In this document: positions 14,768 to 17,048 of the stretch, one piece after another | How positions within the stretch are numbered: position 1 is the stretch's first letter | How the letters are laid out: every line of letters starts with the position of its first letter | Source: Gracilimonas sp035704785 | GTDB lineage: Bacteria > Bacteroidota > Rhodothermia > Balneolales > Balneolaceae | DNA length: 17,048 nucleotides | NCBI RefSeq assembly: GCF_035704785.1 | Contig: NZ_DASSWP010000165.1 | Location: 1-17,048, forward strand | Reading direction: 5' to 3' | Made by a program: the position numbers and the translations under genes | Notes under the pieces: model-generated | Told to the model about the DNA's origin: nothing | Databases searched by the model: none | The model's input: the letters and a program-made list of their open reading frames with translations, nothing else

Positions 14768-14962
14768 ATGACTCGAAAAGAAAAATTTGCCCGGTTTATT
14801 GTCGGTATTATTTTGTTCATCCCGATCTATGCAAGCGGAATGTACTTTTTCTCAGAGACTGGAATTGGCTGGGTTGAAACGATACTTATTTCAGTGATGT
14901 GGTCGGGCGGGATGGTCGTTTTTGAAATCTGCTGGCAAAAAAGATCCACCAACAAAACATGA
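14768..14962 (+). CDS. Small hypothetical two-helix membrane protein
   Basis: The predicted product has 64 residues, starting at the ATG at 14768 (MTRKEKFARF). An open frame continues upstream to 14726, but that would begin inside the hflC terminator, so the later ATG is preferred. Two hydrophobic segments, about 8-29 (FARFIVGIILFIPIYASGMYFF) minus its ends and about 35-54 (ETILISVMWSGGMVVFEICW), with a Lys/Arg-rich start and a Lys/Arg end, suggest a helical hairpin with both ends in the cytoplasm. No family is recognised. It lies alone between the hflKC terminator and a pair of palindromic repeats. Only a poor ribosome site (TTTAAG) is seen, so it is probable but not certain that it is a gene. 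Confidence 0.6.
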   Translation: MTRKEKFARFIVGIILFIPIYASGMYFFSETGIGWVETILISVMWSGGMVVFEICWQKRSTNKT

Positions 14963-14971
14963 TTATTTTTT

Positions 14972-15013
14972 CCCTATTGTAGAGACACAAAATCTTGTGT
15001 CTCTACAATAGGG
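14972..15013. repeat. 19-bp perfect inverted repeat, REP-like
   Basis: CCCTATTGTAGAGACACAA (14972-14990) and its exact reverse complement (14995-15013) flank a 4-base loop, AATC. The core GTAGAGACACAA...TTGTGTCTCTAC resembles the dispersed GTAGAGACGC-type palindromes I recall from many bacterial intergenic regions. No T-tract follows on either strand, so it is not a standard terminator, although the hairpin could protect mRNA ends between the two convergent genes. Confidence 0.85.
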
Positions 15014-15034
15014 GATCGATAATTAATTTACCCT

Positions 15035-15060
15035 CATTCCAGCGTTCTGTGTTGGAACGC
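15035..15060. repeat. Second palindromic element with alternative hairpins
   Basis: GCGTTC (15042-15047) pairs with GAACGC (15055-15060) around seven bases. TTCCA (15037-15041) can pair instead with TGGAA (15053-15057), which overlaps the first pairing, so two exclusive folds are possible. The element ends two bases before the recQ stop codon and 21 bases after the first palindrome. It looks like another short dispersed repeat. Confidence 0.6.
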
Positions 15061-15062
15061 AA

Positions 15063-17048
15063 CTATTGAGCATCATTCTGCACCATCAAATACAACTGCA
15101 CCACCCTCAGCTCATCGTACAAAACCTCCTCATTCAGCGCATCAAAAACGGGGCGTAATAGCTCGTGGCCATGCTTATCAAAAGCTTTGATGACGTTATC
15201 CATTTTCTCTTCACTCAAACCCGAAGCCTCAAGAATATTATCAGCAGGAATCGAATGTCCCGCTTTCACAAACTTGCTGATATAGCCAACCACGGTTCCT
15301 TCTTTAACCCCGATCTCTGAAGCAATTTCAGCCACCGTTTTCCCATCCCTAAACATTTGTCCGACTTGAAATGGCCGGCTATCTTTGCTCAGCGTTTTCT
15401 TTACTGATTTAGTTTTTTTATTTGTATCGGACTTAGATCTCTCATTTAGATCTTTTTTATCGCAAAAACTTTTGATCACTCCAAGAAAATCCTCTCCATA
15501 TTTCTTTGCTTTGGCTCGGCCCACTCCATGAATATTAAGTAATCTCTCTTTGGATTGAGGGTAATAATACGCCATCTCAATCAGCGTGGTATCCCCAAAA
15601 ATTATGAATGGTGGAATGCCTTGCTTACGTGCCAGATCCATCCGCTTTTCTTTCAGTAGTACAAATAATTCCCGGTTGAAATCCAGCGATTCTATATCAG
15701 ACTTAGCGGAGGATTTACTTCTCTCTTTCTGAACCGGCTCCTCGACTACGCCAAATACTTCCTGATCTCCTTTCAGTATCTCCATGGCCTTTGGAGTGAG
15801 CTTTAAACTCTTGTGCTCAAATTCCCGGACAATTATATCTTGTTTCATAAGCTCACGGTACACCTGTTTCCACTCCGGTCGACTAAATTCCTTCCCGATT
15901 CCATAGGTTGAAAGTTTATTGTGATTGAATTTCAGCACTTCTTTCCGGCGTGAACCGAGAAGGATGTTCAGGATATGATTATATCCGAATCGTTGCTCTG
16001 TTCGGGCCATCGTGGATAGGAATTTTTGAACCGGAACTGTGATATTTTCCCGTTCGGGTGTATCGCCGGTGCAGAAATCACACATGCCGCAGTTTTGTTC
16101 ATTGAAGTGCTCGCCAAAATACTCCAAAAGTTTGATCCGACGGCACTGATGCGCCTCAACATACCCCATCAACTTTTGCAAATGCTGCTCGGCAACGCGC
16201 TGTTCTTCCTCCTCTTTCTGATCGATGAAATAGCGGATCTTGGCGGCATCCCCATAACTGAACAGAAACAAGCAATCGGCCTGTAGTCCATCACGCCCGG
16301 CGCGACCAATTTGCTGATAATACGATTCAATATTTTTCGGCATATCGTGATGCACCACAAACCTTACATCCGGCTTGTCGATGCCCATCCCAAAGGCAAT
16401 TGTCGCCACAATGATGTCCACTTCATCCCGAATAAACGCATTCTGGTTTTGCGTGCGGTCAGCTTCCCCAAGACCTGCATGATAGGGAAGGGCATTAAAA
16501 CCATTTGCATTCAGATCCTGTGTTAGCTGATCCACCTGCTTGCGTGAAAAGCAATAAATAATGCCCGACTTACCTTCATGTCGTCTCAAAAAATTGATGG
16601 TCTGATGCAAGGGACTGCTTTTGCTGACTACATCCAGATATAAATTCTTTCGGTTAAAGCTCGCTACAAAAGTATTGGCATCAGCAAGGCCAAGTGAATT
16701 TGCAATGTCTTTTTGGACACGGGGAGTAGCGGTGGCGGTGAGCCCTAGAGAAACAGCATTATCAAAACGTTTGGTTACCTCAGAAAGCTGCCGATACTCG
16801 GGACGAAAATCATGTCCCCATTCCGAGATGCAGTGCGCTTCATCAATGGCCACGCATTCCACATTCAGTCCGGAGAGTAAATTCAGTACGTTGCCTTTTA
16901 ATAATGTCTCCGGCGCAAGATACAGCAGATCCAGTTTATTTCTGCGGATCAGATCAAGGGTCGCTTCATAGTCCTGGGGCGAGAGTGAGCTGTTTAAATA
17001 GGAAGCTGAAATTCCATAAGCCGTGAGCTGATCAACCTGATCTTTCAT
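15063..17048 (-). CDS. recQ: ATP-dependent DNA helicase RecQ, N-terminus outside window
   Basis: RecQ unwinds DNA 3' to 5' in recombination and stalled-fork repair. Numbering the visible 661 residues from the window edge: the Walker B box DEAH at 69-72 (AIDEAHCISEWGHDFRPEY), motif III LGLTATATPR, motif V VATIAFGMGIDKPDVR, and motif VI QQIGRAGRDG (245-254). The zinc-binding cysteines of the RQC region are C302, C320, C323 and C326. A winged-helix part follows, then HRDC (about 456-528, with LLNIHGVGRAKAKKYG). A Lys-rich linker leads to a C-terminal helix-turn-helix-like region (about 558-655, TVAEIASEIGVKEGTVVGYISK), as in longer RecQ forms. The Walker A motif and about 80 N-terminal residues are beyond the right edge; the Met at the edge is the internal Met of the MKDQVDQL motif and not the start. 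Confidence 0.96.
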   Translation of the reverse strand: MKDQVDQLTAYGISASYLNSSLSPQDYEATLDLIRRNKLDLLYLAPETLLKGNVLNLLSGLNVECVAIDEAHCISEWGHDFRPEYRQLSEVTKRFDNAVSLGLTATATPRVQKDIANSLGLADANTFVASFNRKNLYLDVVSKSSPLHQTINFLRRHEGKSGIIYCFSRKQVDQLTQDLNANGFNALPYHAGLGEADRTQNQNAFIRDEVDIIVATIAFGMGIDKPDVRFVVHHDMPKNIESYYQQIGRAGRDGLQADCLFLFSYGDAAKIRYFIDQKEEEEQRVAEQHLQKLMGYVEAHQCRRIKLLEYFGEHFNEQNCGMCDFCTGDTPERENITVPVQKFLSTMARTEQRFGYNHILNILLGSRRKEVLKFNHNKLSTYGIGKEFSRPEWKQVYRELMKQDIIVREFEHKSLKLTPKAMEILKGDQEVFGVVEEPVQKERSKSSAKSDIESLDFNRELFVLLKEKRMDLARKQGIPPFIIFGDTTLIEMAYYYPQSKERLLNIHGVGRAKAKKYGEDFLGVIKSFCDKKDLNERSKSDTNKKTKSVKKTLSKDSRPFQVGQMFRDGKTVAEIASEIGVKEGTVVGYISKFVKAGHSIPADNILEASGLSEEKMDNVIKAFDKHGHELLRPVFDALNEEVLYDELRVVQLYLMVQNDAQ

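Noticed and set aside
14972..15013. Perfect inverted repeat as intrinsic terminator or CRISPR unit
   Set aside because: There is no T-tract on either strand, and only one copy is present in the window, so neither reading is supported.
16621..16971. 116-codon open frame on the plus strand
   Set aside because: It is antisense to the helicase core of recQ, whose motifs are intact; a shadow frame.
17025..17048. Met at the right edge as the recQ start
   Set aside because: MKDQVDQL is an internal RecQ helicase motif, and the Walker A motif has not yet been reached; the gene continues outside the window.
1..17048. Defence island, prophage or integrated element
   Set aside because: No integrase, transposase, phage, restriction, CRISPR or toxin-antitoxin gene is visible, and there is no tRNA with direct repeats; gene content is core-like throughout.

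Overview
The window is ordinary chromosomal DNA from a Gram-negative bacterium of the Bacteroidota/Balneolota type. This placement is inferred from several signs: A+T-rich intergenic DNA, -7-like boxes matching TAnnTTTG, mostly weak or absent Shine-Dalgarno sites, a cysteine-free CobB-type sirtuin, a fused alpha/beta 2-oxo acid dehydrogenase E1, and a RecQ with an extra C-terminal helix-turn-helix region. A Balneola/Gracilimonas-like source is my best guess. The sequence alone does not prove it.

Layout. Bases 1-90 are the 3' part of a 5S rRNA gene, so an rRNA operon ends here, followed by a strong terminator. Next is a plus-strand three-gene operon (234-3283): acyl-CoA dehydrogenase, NAD-dependent protein deacylase and an SGNH-fold hydrolase. 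The end of the last gene overlaps a convergent gene for an exported glycine-rich protein (3267-3935). Upstream of that, on the same minus strand, is a short-chain dehydrogenase (4001-4696). A divergent promoter region leads to the plus-strand pair hisC-like aminotransferase plus fused 2-oxo acid dehydrogenase E1 (4843-8058), closed by a terminator-like hairpin. Two large membrane signalling proteins follow: a HisKA_2 sensor kinase (8161-9966) and a SpoIIE/RsbU-type phosphatase with a multi-spanning membrane region (10079-12613). Then come hflK-hflC (12732-14689) with a clear terminator, a 64-residue membrane protein, two palindromic repeats, and the C-terminal part of recQ on the minus strand, which runs off the right edge.

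How the genes may work together. The aminotransferase makes 2-oxo acids and the E1 decarboxylates them to acyl groups, while the first operon holds an acyl-CoA dehydrogenase beside a lysine deacylase. A link to amino-acid or acyl-CoA catabolism is reasonable but is inference. The kinase and phosphatase look like input modules of a two-component or partner-switching system whose regulators lie elsewhere. HflK and HflC form the membrane complex that in other bacteria surrounds and modulates the FtsH protease.

No CRISPR array, transposase, prophage, toxin-antitoxin pair or defence system is visible. I found no convincing wholly new system. The points most worth a second look are the paired palindromic repeats before recQ, the phosphatase with an unrecognised periplasmic domain, the SGNH protein lacking its usual oxyanion-hole Asn, and the dehydrogenase-deacylase operon.
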